64,000 nt of DNA from Azorinus chamasolen (lineage: Eukaryota > Mollusca > Bivalvia > Cardiida > Solecurtidae): NCBI GenBank assembly GCA_963576725.1, contig OY755238.1, positions 22,503,845 through 22,567,844 on the forward strand. Direction: 5' to 3'. Made by a program: the position numbers and the translations under genes. Of the stretch, positions 28,901-33,041 are shown one piece after another. Positions within the stretch are counted from its first letter, which is position 1, and each line of letters starts with the position of its first letter. A model generated the notes under the pieces. That model did no database searches, was not told where the DNA came from, and saw only the letters and a list, made by a program, of their open reading frames with translations.

Positions 28901-31888
28901 CAGGGTAAAAAAAATACCCCCCCCCCCCCCACCCCCGGATCTGATCTGGGGGGCACTGATCTGGGGGGCATAAAAACAGACCTATCAATTCTTTAGCAAA
29001 CAGTGCAGTGCCTAATCAGATGGCTCCTATAGGAGATGTCTGATCTGGGTCTACTCTATTTGCAAATGCGGGAAAAAGAGTATATATGAAATGAAGATTT
29101 AATGAGTTGCAGTCACATAGAATTAGGCTGAGAAATAGAGGATATTGATAAAACAATATACATGTTATCTATAGCCTTGTTCAGTTTTGAAACTGATTTC
29201 AATGACATAATTTATTACCTGTGCTTTTGATTTTCCCACATGCTCTTTTCTGAACAAAAACTGCCGATTCAAGTTGCTGACATCTATGGTGTCCAAATCA
29301 ATCTATAAAGATACATAAATTCAAACATTTTTTACAGTAATTAGTACTAATTAATAAATACCCTACCTTGCTCATCTATCGTGTATTTGTGTTTGTGAAA
29401 GTGTGTAGACATATGCATGCTATGTGAATTATGCTCATTTGTTTTGTATGTACAAATGTACATGTATATTTAACAAGAGCTCCACTTTCTTTAGTGCTGG
29501 ATAATGTAGTGGAAGTCTAAGTCTGAAAGGGGATACAGCTATAGCAAAATTAGTTTTAGAATTAACTGCCCTTGTCAAATGGGTCCCCCTTGTACTAGTT
29601 AACATGCATACTAACTTTGAACCAAATATCTTGGACTGTTTCTGAGACATGGACCTTAACATAAACCTTAACCAACAATGAAAATTCTAAGTCGAAAAGG
29701 GGCACAATTATGGTAAAATTAATTTTAGGGTTACCTTCCCTTGTGAAATGGGTTCCCCTTGTGATAGTAAACATGCATAACAAATGTGAACCAAATATCT
29801 TTAATGGTTTCTGAGAAATGGACCTTAACAAAAAGGCCGCCAAGAGGGTCATGAATGGGAATAGTTTCCTTTGAATCCATCTTTAAATAAACATTTCATG
29901 CACAAAACAATGTTTTCCTATTGTAAACATGCTCATTTCAAATTGCTAATAGCGGATGATTGACGTCAAGAGGAATGTTCGATTTTGACTGAGGGTAATT
30001 ATAGCTCTTAAAAATGGACGTCATACACGAAATTATGTCATTTATTTCATAGCAGTATGCAATTCACCCCTGTTGAAAAATGATACGCTCCAGTCCACTA
30101 TCCATACATACAGCGGCCATTTGCAAAAAACCCAGCTGAATTAGCATGTAGAAAATGCATTTTTGGCATTTTCTTCCTTGTTACTGTATGACATTTAGGG
30201 ATATTTAGCATAGGAGTTCCTGAAAAAACGATACGATCCAATGAAGTAGATTTGAGGTCAGTCTGACTCGAAAATGAGAATAAATCACGATTCAAATTCA
30301 GTGACAAAGTACAGTAAAACCTCTCTATAACGGCCACTAAATTACATCAAGTATTTTGTGTTAAAAGCAGGTGGTTGCTTAAGGCAAGGTGAAAGTAAAA
30401 CAGAACGATGCTAAAGGAGTGTTCTGTTTTACTTTCACATTGCTTTAAGTGGCCACCTGACCAGTCACCTATATATCAACTAGTTAACACAAATTAGTGT
30501 CCCTTATAGAGAGGTTTGACTGTAAATTGAAATGGATGGTAGCTATATATATAAGTGTGAATTGTTGTTCATGTGTTTGTTATCACAATAACAACATTAA
30601 AGAAGTTTTGTTTTGATCTCATGCTGTGACTTTACAATTTCCACAACTTTTCATTCAGAACAAACAGGTGTAACAGAACTGGTGAAAAAACATGCAGCCA
30701 GACTGGGGATCCACCCGGTACCCCTCACTTACAAGGCGAGTGCTCTAACCACTGAGCTATGCGAACCGCTTACTGTCTTTCACCCAGTACCTGTACCCAG
30801 CCTGTCTCACTACTCCCCCTTTCTCCCTGAGATTCTCGCCTAACCTGCAGCAGAAATCATGGGAATGCACAGGATCAGATTTTCAAGTTGGGCGCAAACT
30901 GTAACAGGACTGGTGAAAAAACATGCAGCAAGACCGGGGATCGAACCCGGGACCCCTCACTTACAAGGCGAGTGCTCCAACCACTGAGCTATCCGAACTG
31001 CTTACTGTCTTTCACCCAGTACCTGTACCCAGCCTGTCAAATAGGCAACATATTCCTGTATTTCACTAACATTGTACAGCTTGTAATGTATTAATATTGA
31101 AAGCTGCATTTATGATTTAAACAAAATTAACTATAAATCAACTACATGTATAAACATCTTAGCGTGGTCCCAAGCTTCGTCGTACAGGTGTTGTTTACAG
31201 ACAAATCACCAGCACCGGTACTCATGAATTGATAAGGTAGTGTGCACTTGCACATGCACAAAAACACAAAACATTGAAAGGTTCGAAAAACAGGTGGGGT
31301 TCGAGAGAAAGGCGCGTTGATGACATATGGGTAAAGTACTTTGCTATCAGTTATATAAAAAATGTCATTTATACATAGCATTGAATGTAAATTCTGTGTA
31401 AATAGGGTATATTTTATATTGTGGCCGAAACGATTTGTGTCCGAAGTAACAAGTGACCGAAACGACTGGGTCCGAATCAACCAAACACCGTTTTGACTTG
31501 GGGTCGTTTTCACCACGGGACGTTAAGATTACGGATTGTTAAAATCCCCTTTTCATAAATGAATTTAAATTTAGTGTCTCTAAATTCATATTAATCTGTA
31601 GCTCTGAAAGACTTTTCAATCGAAAATCAATAACTTCATATTACTGACACTTCTGAACATGAAATGTTCGATCTAAAAACAACACGAAGTAGAATATCCG
31701 TTGATTTGAAAGAAAATGAACCAAACAAAGAAAAGGACAGTAACCGTTTCGATATCAGTAAATCCTGTGAGAACAAGATTTTTAAGCAGTTCACATCCAA
31801 TTCCACCAGCTCCAACAACTAAAATCTTAGACTTCTTGACATTTTCTTGAACATTTTCAGCTAACACACCATCCATGGAAGCTGCCAT
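5796..31888 (-). CDS. UBA2: UBA2 (SAE2), SUMO-activating enzyme subunit 2, complete 17-exon coding sequence
   Basis: This is the catalytic subunit of the nuclear SUMO E1. With SAE1 it adenylates SUMO, carries it as a thioester and hands it to UBC9. I assembled the gene by hand from 17 exons; all introns are GT-AG, all phases agree, and the total is 1863 nt (620 residues plus stop; the human protein is 640). Domains in order: adenylation domain with [10 protein letters not shown] at 24-33 and [14 protein letters not shown] at 50-63; zinc pair C160/C163; catalytic cysteine C175 in [10 protein letters not shown]; catalytic-cysteine domain to about 375; return to the adenylation domain with [13 protein letters not shown]; second zinc pair C439/C442; ubiquitin-fold domain at about 450-555; SIM-like [12 protein letters not shown]; and KKRK at 602-605 and 617-620 as a bipartite nuclear signal. 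The start ATG at 31888 has A at -3 and G at +4. No lesion is visible. Residues 219-240, an acidic linker, are the least conserved part. Confidence 0.97.
6075..6308. mobile_element. TTAA-C MITE in UBA2 intron 16
   Basis: TTAA ends; hairpin GTGAAACCATTGCGATAG with apex TTTGCTCCTATAGGAG. It fills most of the 428-bp intron. Confidence 0.7.
6346..6488 (-). CDS. UBA2: UBA2 exon 16 (residues 533-581)
   Basis: 143 nt. It starts with [14 protein letters not shown], the last strand of the ubiquitin-fold domain (human VEFEVVGD). An Ala/Glu-rich low-complexity linker follows. Acceptor tatcaacag, donor gtatgtga. Confidence 0.93.
6530..6761. mobile_element. TTAA-C MITE in UBA2 intron 15
   Basis: Hairpin AAACCATTGTGATAAAC with the apex shortened to GCTCCATAGGAGC; ends aggaaatgagttaa. 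Confidence 0.65.
6890..7021. mobile_element. TTAA-G MITE
   Basis: GACAAACAGTGGACATTCAG arm, GGGCTC apex side, TGGGTCTACACTGTTTGC return arm, then gtttcacacactaaaagggttaa. Related copies are near 35630, 39190 and 52080. Confidence 0.5.
7277..7505 (+). mobile_element. TTAA-A MITE in UBA2 intron 15
   Basis: TTAATCCTTTCCCTCATA to GAACAGGGAAAGGGTTAA, with the GCAAACAGAGTAGACCCAGA hairpin and apex GCTCCTAGAGGAGC. A degraded TTAA-B-like piece follows to about 7630. Confidence 0.75.
7674..7779 (-). CDS. UBA2: UBA2 exon 15 (residues 498-533)
   Basis: 106 nt encoding [20 protein letters not shown] then [15 protein letters not shown]. Equivalent to human FGIRNGSRLQADDFLQDYTLLINILH in the ubiquitin-fold domain. 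Donor ca|gtaagtta. Confidence 0.94.
7857..8202. repeat. MITE remnants in UBA2 intron 14
   Basis: Holds an F left terminus (acagtaaaacctctctaaac) at 7857, a decayed TTAA-B copy (about 7880-8095), and a truncated left half with hairpin at 8103-8202 that abuts the next TTAA-A. Confidence 0.5.
8199..8448 (+). mobile_element. TTAA-A MITE, 250 bp, type copy
   Basis: TTAACCCTTTCCCTCATATA to ACAGGGAAAGGGTTAA. Near-perfect 64-bp inner hairpin with apex GCTCCTAGAGGAGC, then a unique right part ending attcagtaggtattgaaat. TTAA and CCCTTTCCC termini suggest mobilisation by a piggyBac-like transposase. Confidence 0.85.
8445..8584 (+). mobile_element. Right half of TTAA-A, in tandem
   Basis: Begins in the TTAA that ends the full copy and repeats only its right half (ggaatttgatagat...acagggttaa). 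This looks like a solo right part or a tandem duplication with loss of the hairpin half. Confidence 0.6.
8585..9281. other. UBA2 intron 14 sequence without recognised element
   Basis: AT-rich. A short imperfect direct repeat of about 150 bp (gtattgtgtacctgac and gtattgtgcacatgga themes, near 8970 and 9115) is visible. No coding or RNA gene seen. Confidence 0.4.
9282..9520 (-). mobile_element. TTAA-A MITE in UBA2 intron 14
   Basis: TTAACCCTGGTTCCCTGTTC to GAGGGAAAGGGTTAA; part of one hairpin arm is deleted around 9450. It ends 31 bp before exon 14. Confidence 0.75.
9551..9589 (-). CDS. UBA2: UBA2 exon 14 (residues 485-498), 39-nt microexon
   Basis: It encodes [13 protein letters not shown], identical to the human segment. 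It is too short to appear as an ORF of its own. Acceptor atattccag, donor gtatttat; the frame joins exons 13 and 15. Confidence 0.95.
9733..9840. repeat. TTAA-B left half in UBA2 intron 13
   Basis: ataatcctttccttcatata then a hairpin with apex GCTCCTATAGGAACC; the right half is missing. A small TTAA-D-like piece (cagttgggatcctgatgagac) lies near 9948. Confidence 0.4.
10048..10105 (-). CDS. UBA2: UBA2 exon 13 (residues 466-485)
   Basis: 58 nt encoding [19 protein letters not shown]. The human counterpart ends FAMVAPDVQIEDGK. This is the ubiquitin-fold domain, which recruits UBC9. Acceptor ttgttcag, donor gtacgact. Confidence 0.94.
10220..10462 (-). mobile_element. TTAA-A MITE in UBA2 intron 12
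   Basis: Left end has decayed to tatccctttcta. The body (caatacctactgaatattca) and hairpin with apex GCTCCTATAGGCGC are clear; the right end is aatatgaggaaaagg. Confidence 0.65.
10681..10836 (-). CDS. UBA2: UBA2 exon 12 (residues 414-465): second zinc pair
   Basis: 156 nt, phase 0 at both ends. It contains [20 protein letters not shown] then [14 protein letters not shown]439 and C442 complete the zinc site with C160/C163. The end of the exon starts the ubiquitin-fold domain. Confidence 0.96.
10961..11390. mobile_element. Two adjacent TTAA-B MITEs, tail to tail, in UBA2 intron 11
   Basis: The first runs from ctaaccctgcccctcata (about 10961) to about 11185. The second runs in the other direction to gagggaaagggttaa at 11387, with a good hairpin CAGATGGCTCCAGTAGGAGC. 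Confidence 0.55.
11391..11705. repeat. Decayed TTAA-B-like copy
   Basis: Contains aacagaccctcatcagact and a ctctgatctgggtctacac return arm with the apex diverged; boundaries are lost. Confidence 0.35.
11706..11932. mobile_element. TTAA-C MITE in UBA2 intron 11
   Basis: TTAACCCATTACCTCATAGG to aggaaatggattaa; hairpin with apex GGCTCCTATAGGAGC. Confidence 0.75.
12113..12256. repeat. TTAA-A/B left half
   Basis: TTAACCCTTTCCCTTATATA then a hairpin with apex GCTCCTGTGAGGAGC. The right half is replaced by the HEL element that follows directly. Confidence 0.5.
12257..12708 (+). mobile_element. HEL element with two ~150-bp cores
   Basis: Starts CAAGATGTGTTTGTGAAACA, then ctatgccccc. Two core copies are marked by tatttgacctctgacc and gatgaccttgacc. 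An (ACAGACAA)n tract at 12590-12667 follows, ending atgccccc...tgggggcataa. The order of core repeats, microsatellite and short 3' hairpin is that of pearl/Helentron-associated elements. Confidence 0.7.
12590..12667. repeat. (ACAGACAA)n microsatellite inside the HEL element
   Basis: Imperfect run of aaacagac units merging into acagacag at its 3' side. Confidence 0.85.
12739..12988 (+). mobile_element. TTAA-A MITE, 250 bp, UBA2 intron 11
   Basis: Full copy with both TTAA ends and apex GCTCCTAGAGGAGC. A 60-bp solo right end (aatattcatgaggtt...gggaaagggttaa) follows, sharing the TTAA, to 13044. Confidence 0.85.
13128..13240 (-). CDS. UBA2: UBA2 exon 11 (residues 376-413)
   Basis: 113 nt encoding [20 protein letters not shown] then [18 protein letters not shown]. 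This is the family's invariant crossover motif that closes the ATP pocket. Donor gtaagtag, acceptor ttcttacag. Confidence 0.97.
13298..13546 (-). mobile_element. TTAA-A MITE, 249 bp, UBA2 intron 10
   Basis: TTAACCCTTTCCCTGTTCTG to GAGGGAAAGGGTTAA with a perfect apex GCTCCTATAGGAGC; it starts 57 bp beyond the exon 11 acceptor. Confidence 0.85.
13585..14506. mobile_element. Tc1/mariner-like non-autonomous element, ~920 bp
   Basis: Terminal inverted repeats CAGTCAAACCTGTCC and AAAACAGGTTTGACTG flanked by TA on both sides. Subterminal tagcgacac / gatacgacac repeats. No transposase frame seen. Confidence 0.7.
14651..14878. mobile_element. TTAA-C MITE in UBA2 intron 10
   Basis: TTAACCCTTTCCTCCATAGG to tatggaggaaagggttaa; hairpin with apex GCTCCTATGGGAGC. 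Confidence 0.75.
14886..15113. mobile_element. TTAA-B MITE
   Basis: Left end aacccttgccattatata, hairpin lacking its apex, right part taataaatattcata, end aacagggaaagggtt. Confidence 0.55.
15464..16868 (+). mobile_element. HEL element with 8-9 tandem cores of ~145 bp
   Basis: Starts CAAGAGATGTTTGTAAAACA, ends gggggtataa. Core units begin at the recurring AGGTCATGGTGACCT (15631, 15776, then about every 145 bp to 16640). Each also has the phrase cagcaagtttgaagatcc. A (GACC)n tract at 16771-16824 precedes the 3' end. It sits between A and T of the F3 copy with no target duplication, as expected for Helitron/Helentron insertion. Confidence 0.75.
16771..16824. repeat. (GACC)n microsatellite in the HEL element
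   Basis: Run of accgacc units with minor interruptions, next to the last core copy. Confidence 0.85.
17399..17644 (-). CDS. UBA2: UBA2 exon 10 (residues 294-376)
   Basis: The longest exon, 246 nt. It starts with a variable Asn/Ser/Gly stretch, then helices of the catalytic-cysteine domain ([20 protein letters not shown]). It then re-enters the adenylation domain with [20 protein letters not shown] and TRFDIK. The human counterpart is LIWDKDDPSAMDFVTSAANL. Confidence 0.96.
17789..17993. mobile_element. TTAA-D MITE, UBA2 intron 9
   Basis: TTAACTCTTTGCATGCTAGC to gtgtgcaaagagttaa. Hairpin CAAACAGTTTGGATCCAGAT with loop gacgccgcataatgcggcg. A degraded second TTAA-D-like hairpin follows at 18009-18080. 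Confidence 0.75.
18320..18553. mobile_element. TTAA-B MITE, UBA2 intron 9
   Basis: ctgttcaatattaatgg to atatgaaggaaagggttga, hairpin apex broken at ctcctacatcctac. It ends 18 bp from the exon 9 donor. Confidence 0.6.
18571..18670 (-). CDS. UBA2: UBA2 exon 9 (residues 261-294)
   Basis: 100 nt encoding [20 protein letters not shown] then [13 protein letters not shown], part of the catalytic-cysteine domain. The human counterpart is LFKDDIRYLLTMDKLWRKRK. Acceptor gttttcag, donor gtaagctg. Confidence 0.96.
18796..19070 (+). mobile_element. HEL-type element without tandem core
   Basis: Starts CAAGAGCTGTGTGCGGCACC, contains gggccataactcc and a tatgaagtttcatgttgata theme, ends near aacagataa. Assigned by its 5' end only. 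Confidence 0.45.
19167..19688 (+). mobile_element. HEL element, single/partial cores, with F1 insertion
   Basis: Starts CTAGATGTGTTTGTGAAACA, ctatgcccc; core fragments tgacctttgaccttgatg; short (ACAG) tail; 3' hairpin of C and G runs ending gggataa. An F1 MITE sits inside at 19449-19608. Confidence 0.65.
19449..19608. mobile_element. F1 TA-MITE nested in HEL
   Basis: TA-CAGTAAAACCTCTCTATA...TATAGAGAAGTTTTACTG-TA; the central GCTCC apex is deleted in this copy. Confidence 0.75.
19790..19930. repeat. Decayed TTAA-B hairpin, UBA2 intron 8
   Basis: gtatcatatttcagcaaata, aaagcagaccctggtcag, then gtctactctgtc; ends lost. Only 46 bp from the exon 8 donor. Confidence 0.35.
19977..20101 (-). CDS. 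UBA2: UBA2 exon 8 (residues 219-260)
   Basis: 125 nt. The first half is a poorly conserved Glu/Ala/Gly-rich linker. The second half, [15 protein letters not shown], matches human WAKSTGYDPVKLFTK. It ends in phase 0 at donor gtaaaaat. Confidence 0.93.
20228..20476 (-). mobile_element. TTAA-A MITE, UBA2 intron 7
   Basis: TTAAAACTTTCCCTGTTC to gagggaaaggatttaa, hairpin apex GCTCCAACAGGAGC. Somewhat diverged. Confidence 0.7.
20500..20728. mobile_element. TTAA-C MITE, UBA2 intron 7
   Basis: TTAACTCATTCTTTCCTACT to taggagggaatgagttaa; apex TTTGCTCCTTTTGGAGCAAA. Abuts the exon 7 donor region. Confidence 0.8.
20758..20825 (-). CDS. UBA2: UBA2 exon 7 (residues 196-219)
   Basis: 68 nt encoding [20 protein letters not shown] and ELT. 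The human counterpart is NQLFGEEDADQEVSPD. A TTAA-C MITE ends only 29 bp beyond the donor, at 20728. Confidence 0.95.
20843..21232. repeat. Tandem duplication (period ~219 bp) including half of an F1 MITE
   Basis: The phrase cataaattcaaacta...gcccaactcctagttgaagg occurs at 20843 and 21062, each time leading into an F1 left half (20913 and 21131). The second copy ends in a run of 14 C at 21219-21232. Confidence 0.65.
21537..21775. mobile_element. TTAA-B MITE, UBA2 intron 6
   Basis: TTAACTCTTTCCATCATACA to aatggagtaaagggctaaa; hairpin apex GCTCCTATAGGAGC. Confidence 0.7.
21824..22061 (+). mobile_element. TTAA-E MITE, UBA2 intron 6
   Basis: TTAACCCTTCTCCAGCTGAA to aatagcaagcgaagggttaa. Hairpin GACAGCTCCTGCAGGAGCTG inside GTGCAGACCCTGATGAG arms. 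Four other copies lie at 38919, 55773, 57511 and 59209. Confidence 0.8.
22371..22492 (-). CDS. UBA2: UBA2 exon 6 (residues 156-196): first zinc pair and catalytic cysteine
   Basis: 122 nt. It encodes CYEC (C160, C163), half of the structural zinc site, and [17 protein letters not shown]175 in this stretch is the SUMO-thioester cysteine (human C173). The donor is aa|gtaagagt. No residue of the catalytic motif is altered. Confidence 0.97.
22584..22831. mobile_element. TTAA-B MITE, UBA2 intron 5
   Basis: TTAACCCTTTCCCTCATATA, hairpin GAGTAGACCCAGATCAGACA with apex GCTCCTATAAGAGC, right end gaacagggaaatggtta. Confidence 0.7.
22832..23730. other. UBA2 intron 5, no recognised element
   Basis: About 900 bp, slightly more GC-rich around 23010-23300. 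A possible TA-type right end (ggtttagagaagttctacta) near 23688 hints at an old TA-MITE; its left end would be near 22912 (tagtaaaacaag). No coding exon seen. Confidence 0.3.
23731..23831 (-). CDS. UBA2: UBA2 exon 5 (residues 122-155)
   Basis: 101 nt. It encodes [20 protein letters not shown] then [14 protein letters not shown], very close to the human sequence and part of the adenylation-domain core. Acceptor tgtttcag, donor gtgagaaa. Confidence 0.96.
23868..24089. mobile_element. TTAA-B MITE, UBA2 intron 4
   Basis: aaccctttatttgatgaata, tgtttggccatgg, hairpin arms diverged, ending at the TTAA that starts the next copy. Confidence 0.5.
24086..24313. mobile_element. TTAA-C MITE, UBA2 intron 4
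   Basis: TTAACCCTTTCCTCCATAGG to tatggagaaaaggcttaa; hairpin apex TTTGCTACTATAGGAGCAAA. A TTAA-D fragment follows to about 24430. Confidence 0.75.
24775..26089. mobile_element. Tc1/mariner-like non-autonomous element, ~1.3 kb
   Basis: Terminal repeats CAGTAAAGTTCCGCTTAA and TAGCGGAACTTTACTG with TA duplication at 24773-24774 and 26090-26091. Contains the long CTAT array. No transposase frame recognised; the 63-codon frame at 25146 has no known motif. Confidence 0.75.
25735..25987. repeat. (CTAT)n microsatellite with CTGT and CCAT blocks
   Basis: About 250 bp of ctat units. A short ctgt block sits near 25757 and a ccat block near 25924, which points to unit mutation followed by local expansion. 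Confidence 0.95.
26485..26549 (-). CDS. UBA2: UBA2 exon 4 (residues 100-122)
   Basis: 65 nt encoding [20 protein letters not shown] then NR, with acceptor tttttcag and donor gtaagacg. VMNALDNR is the conserved strand whose Asp contacts the adenylate. Confidence 0.95.
26586..27039. mobile_element. TTAA-B MITE interrupted by TTAA-A, UBA2 intron 3
   Basis: Left piece ccctttaccccatgaatatt up to 26637, then resumes after 26883 (gaattgttgatcatggcaga, hairpin aacatggtagaccctgatca). Confidence 0.65.
26634..26883 (-). mobile_element. TTAA-A MITE, 250 bp, nested in TTAA-B
   Basis: Both TTAA ends, apex GCTCCTCTAGGAGC. The host TTAA-B sequence is duplicated exactly at TTAA. Confidence 0.85.
27036..27263. 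mobile_element. TTAA-C MITE, UBA2 intron 3
   Basis: TTAACTCATTCCCTCATATT to gagagaatgggttaa; apex GCTCCACAGGAGC. Shares its right TTAA with the next copy. Confidence 0.75.
27260..27486. mobile_element. TTAA-C MITE, opposite orientation to its neighbour
   Basis: TTAACCCATTACCTCATAGG to gagggaatggattaa; hairpin partly decayed (gcatttgctgctatagaaca). Confidence 0.75.
27545..27790. mobile_element. TTAA-B MITE, decayed, UBA2 intron 3
   Basis: aaatattcatataaaa, gttataatagcacatgg, hairpin gcagactctgatcagacag, end tatggagtaaagtgtta. Confidence 0.55.
28096..28359. mobile_element. TTAA-B MITE, UBA2 intron 3
   Basis: TTAACCCTTTCCCTGTTC to ttaagtaaagggttaa; hairpin apex GCTCCTATAGGAGC. Confidence 0.75.
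28388..28458 (-). CDS. UBA2: UBA2 exon 3 (residues 77-100)
   Basis: 71 nt encoding [20 protein letters not shown] and SIM, ending two bases into a codon before donor gtatgct. It matches the human segment that ends in IVAYHDSIM. A TTAA-B MITE ends 28 bp past the donor, at 28359. Confidence 0.95.
28606..28973 (+). mobile_element. HEL element, 5'-truncated, UBA2 intron 2
   Basis: Two cores of the 12257-type (tgacatgtcacccctcaaaatg twice), a short (CAAACAGA) run and a 3' hairpin of long C and G runs ending ggggggcataa. The 5' end is missing. Confidence 0.6.
28974..29105 (-). repeat. TTAA-A half with hairpin, UBA2 intron 2
   Basis: acagacctatcaattc then hairpin GCAAACAGTGCAG with apex GCTCCTATAGGAG, and a decayed right end near gatttaa. 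Confidence 0.5.
29219..29302 (-). CDS. UBA2: UBA2 exon 2 (residues 49-76)
   Basis: 84 nt, phase 0 at both ends (acceptor ctttatag, donor gtaataaa). It encodes [17 protein letters not shown] plus a KSKAQ end. It carries the acidic and Asn/Arg residues (N58, R61 by offset from the human enzyme) that contact ATP-Mg in this family. Confidence 0.96.
29473..29870 (+). mobile_element. HEL-type element with two ~170-bp cores, UBA2 intron 1
   Basis: Starts CAAGAGCTCCACTTTCTT. Two tandem copies are marked by gtctaagtctgaaagggg and ttctaagtcgaaaagggg, each with aatgggttccccttgt and tttctgaga.atggacctt. The 3' end is not recognised. Confidence 0.5.
29871..30311. other. UBA2 intron 1, unique-looking stretch
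   Basis: No repeat or exon recognised. A lone TGACGTCA octamer lies at about 29962; with no other support it is only noted. Confidence 0.3.
30312..30522. mobile_element. F1 TA-MITE, UBA2 intron 1
   Basis: TA-CAGTAAAACCTCTCTATA...TATAGAGAGGTTTGACTG-TA; palindrome GGTGAAAGTAAAACAGAACG with a mutated apex. Confidence 0.8.
30665..30809 (-). repeat. tRNA-derived repeat (SINE-like), copy 1
   Basis: Minus strand 30767-30696 reads GGTTCGCATAGCTCAGTGG (A box) and CGCCTTGTAAG (anticodon loop with TGT). The B box is damaged. Flanks ctggtgaaaaaacatgcag and cacccagtacctgtaccc are shared with copy 2. Confidence 0.6.
30898..31041 (-). repeat. tRNA-Thr(UGU)-like repeat, copy 2
   Basis: Minus strand 30998-30926 folds as D arm (GCTC/GAGC), anticodon arm (CTCGC/GTGAG with TGT) and T arm (CCGGG TTCGATC CCCGG). 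The acceptor stem does not pair: the 5' GTTCGGA has no complement at the 3' side. So it is a tRNA-derived element or pseudogene, 231 bp from copy 1, not a working tRNA gene. Confidence 0.65.
31042..31744. other. UBA2 intron 1 proximal part
   Basis: No repeat or exon recognised. A 124-codon minus-strand frame at 31142-31516 has no known motif and is probably chance. Confidence 0.35.
31745..31888 (-). CDS. UBA2: UBA2 exon 1 (residues 1-48)
   Basis: Start codon through the first beta-alpha-beta of the adenylation domain. It contains the nucleotide-binding loop [18 protein letters not shown] and ends in phase 0 before donor gttact. The frame stays open upstream into repeat sequence, but homology begins only at about residue 18. 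The Met at residue 5 is an alternative start; the first ATG has the better context. Confidence 0.95.
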
Positions 31889-31965
31889 TTTCGATAAACG
31901 CCGTGACAATAGACACGAAATGCAAGCGTAAAACGCGGCGCCGCCGAAAAAATGAAGCGGGAAGA
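31889..31965 (-). promoter_or_regulatory. Likely UBA2 promoter / 5' UTR (CpG-containing, TATA-less)
   Basis: The bases just upstream of the start codon contain a short CpG-rich patch (gcggcgccgcc on the complement), unlike the AT-rich surroundings. The start sits in CGAAAATGGCAGC, which resembles a YY1 site overlapping the first ATG. A decayed TTAA-A MITE begins at about 31965, so the repeat-free promoter is under 100 bp. The transcription start is not visible. Confidence 0.4.
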
Positions 31966-32080
31966 TATATGTACAATGTTCAACCTTCCATATTTCATTA
32001 TAACTATTTTGTCCTTGAATATTCATTAGGTAGGCCTATTGACATTTGGAACAAACATAGAACAGGGGAAGGGAACTAAA
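31965..32080 (+). repeat. TTAA-A right half next to the UBA2 promoter
   Basis: acaatgttcaaccttccatatttcattataac...gaacaggggaaggg, the unique right half of TTAA-A without its hairpin. It lies 77 bp upstream of the UBA2 start codon. Confidence 0.6.
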
Positions 32081-33041
32081 GAAGGGAATGTGAACATTTG
32101 GAAAGACAGAAATTCGTATAGCCTATGTGATGTCTCAGGCACTGACAAGACCTTAATTTTTAACAGTCAATTTGAAAGGCGTAAGTTAATTGAAAGCATG
32201 CTTTGAAACGTCTTTTAAAGTGAATAGATGCGATTAAAAGATCTTTTCTTATTTCTGATATGCATTTTTATAAGAAATGTTATGCAAGGGCATAGGCCTA
32301 CCAAGTTCTGACAAAGACGATCAACCAAATTCTGTTCAAATAAGCAACTGTTTCTCTAAACAGGTATGGGTTTTGTTCCAGCTGCTATTGCTTTAGTTTT
32401 TAGCATTTATAATAAATAACCTTTGCAAAAGTCTGGATCCAGATGAGAAGCCGAGTAACTTGGCATGATCCAAACTGTATCACTTTGACATTTGTTTTTG
32501 AAAATATAGGCCTATGGAAGAATTTAAAACGTATTTTTAGAATTGCAGCAGACGACAATATTTGCAGACATTGGTTAATTGCTCAGAGTGCAAAAGGTAT
32601 TTGGAGTACATTATGCTGGACAGCAAATGACCTGCATAATGTTAACAACAGCAGCCAATATCCAATATTCTATTGGAGCAAATGCTCTATTTATCACAAT
32701 GGTTTCATAAAGTTGAGAGAGTGTTGTATTTCATAAGAAGAAGTGACTTTTACAGATTTTCAAACTCCATTTACAAACAGAGCGGACCCTGAACAGGGAC
32801 CGTCTGATCAAGGTCTGCTCTGTTTGCAGATGCGTGAAAAAACACGTCTATATTAGGGAAAGTGTTAATACCTTTGCAAGCAGGGTGGACCCACACCAAA
32901 CAGCTTCTGCAGATATTATTCGATAGTTTTACTAGTACAAAGCTTTTCGCGTTCATATGCCATTATTGGCATTAAGCTATTCAGTAGCCTATTCATACAT
33001 GCATGCATGATTTCTTACATGAATATCCATGGAGTAAAGAG
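32081..33041. repeat. Intergenic MITE remnants upstream of UBA2
   Basis: TTAA-D-like hairpin at about 32425-32490, a TTAA-C half with GCAAATGCTCTATTTATC at 32670-32755, a TTAA-A/B hairpin half at 32757-32870, and a TTAA-B remnant to 33041. No coding exon seen. Confidence 0.5.

Noticed and set aside
29960..29970. CRE (TGACGTCA) as an intronic enhancer
   Set aside because: A single octamer without clustering or other support.
30926..30998. Functional tRNA-Thr gene
   Set aside because: The acceptor stem does not pair, and the unit is repeated with long shared flanks, so it is a tRNA-derived repeat.
31142..31516. 124-codon minus-strand frame in UBA2 intron 1
   Set aside because: No domain, no splice context and ordinary intronic composition.
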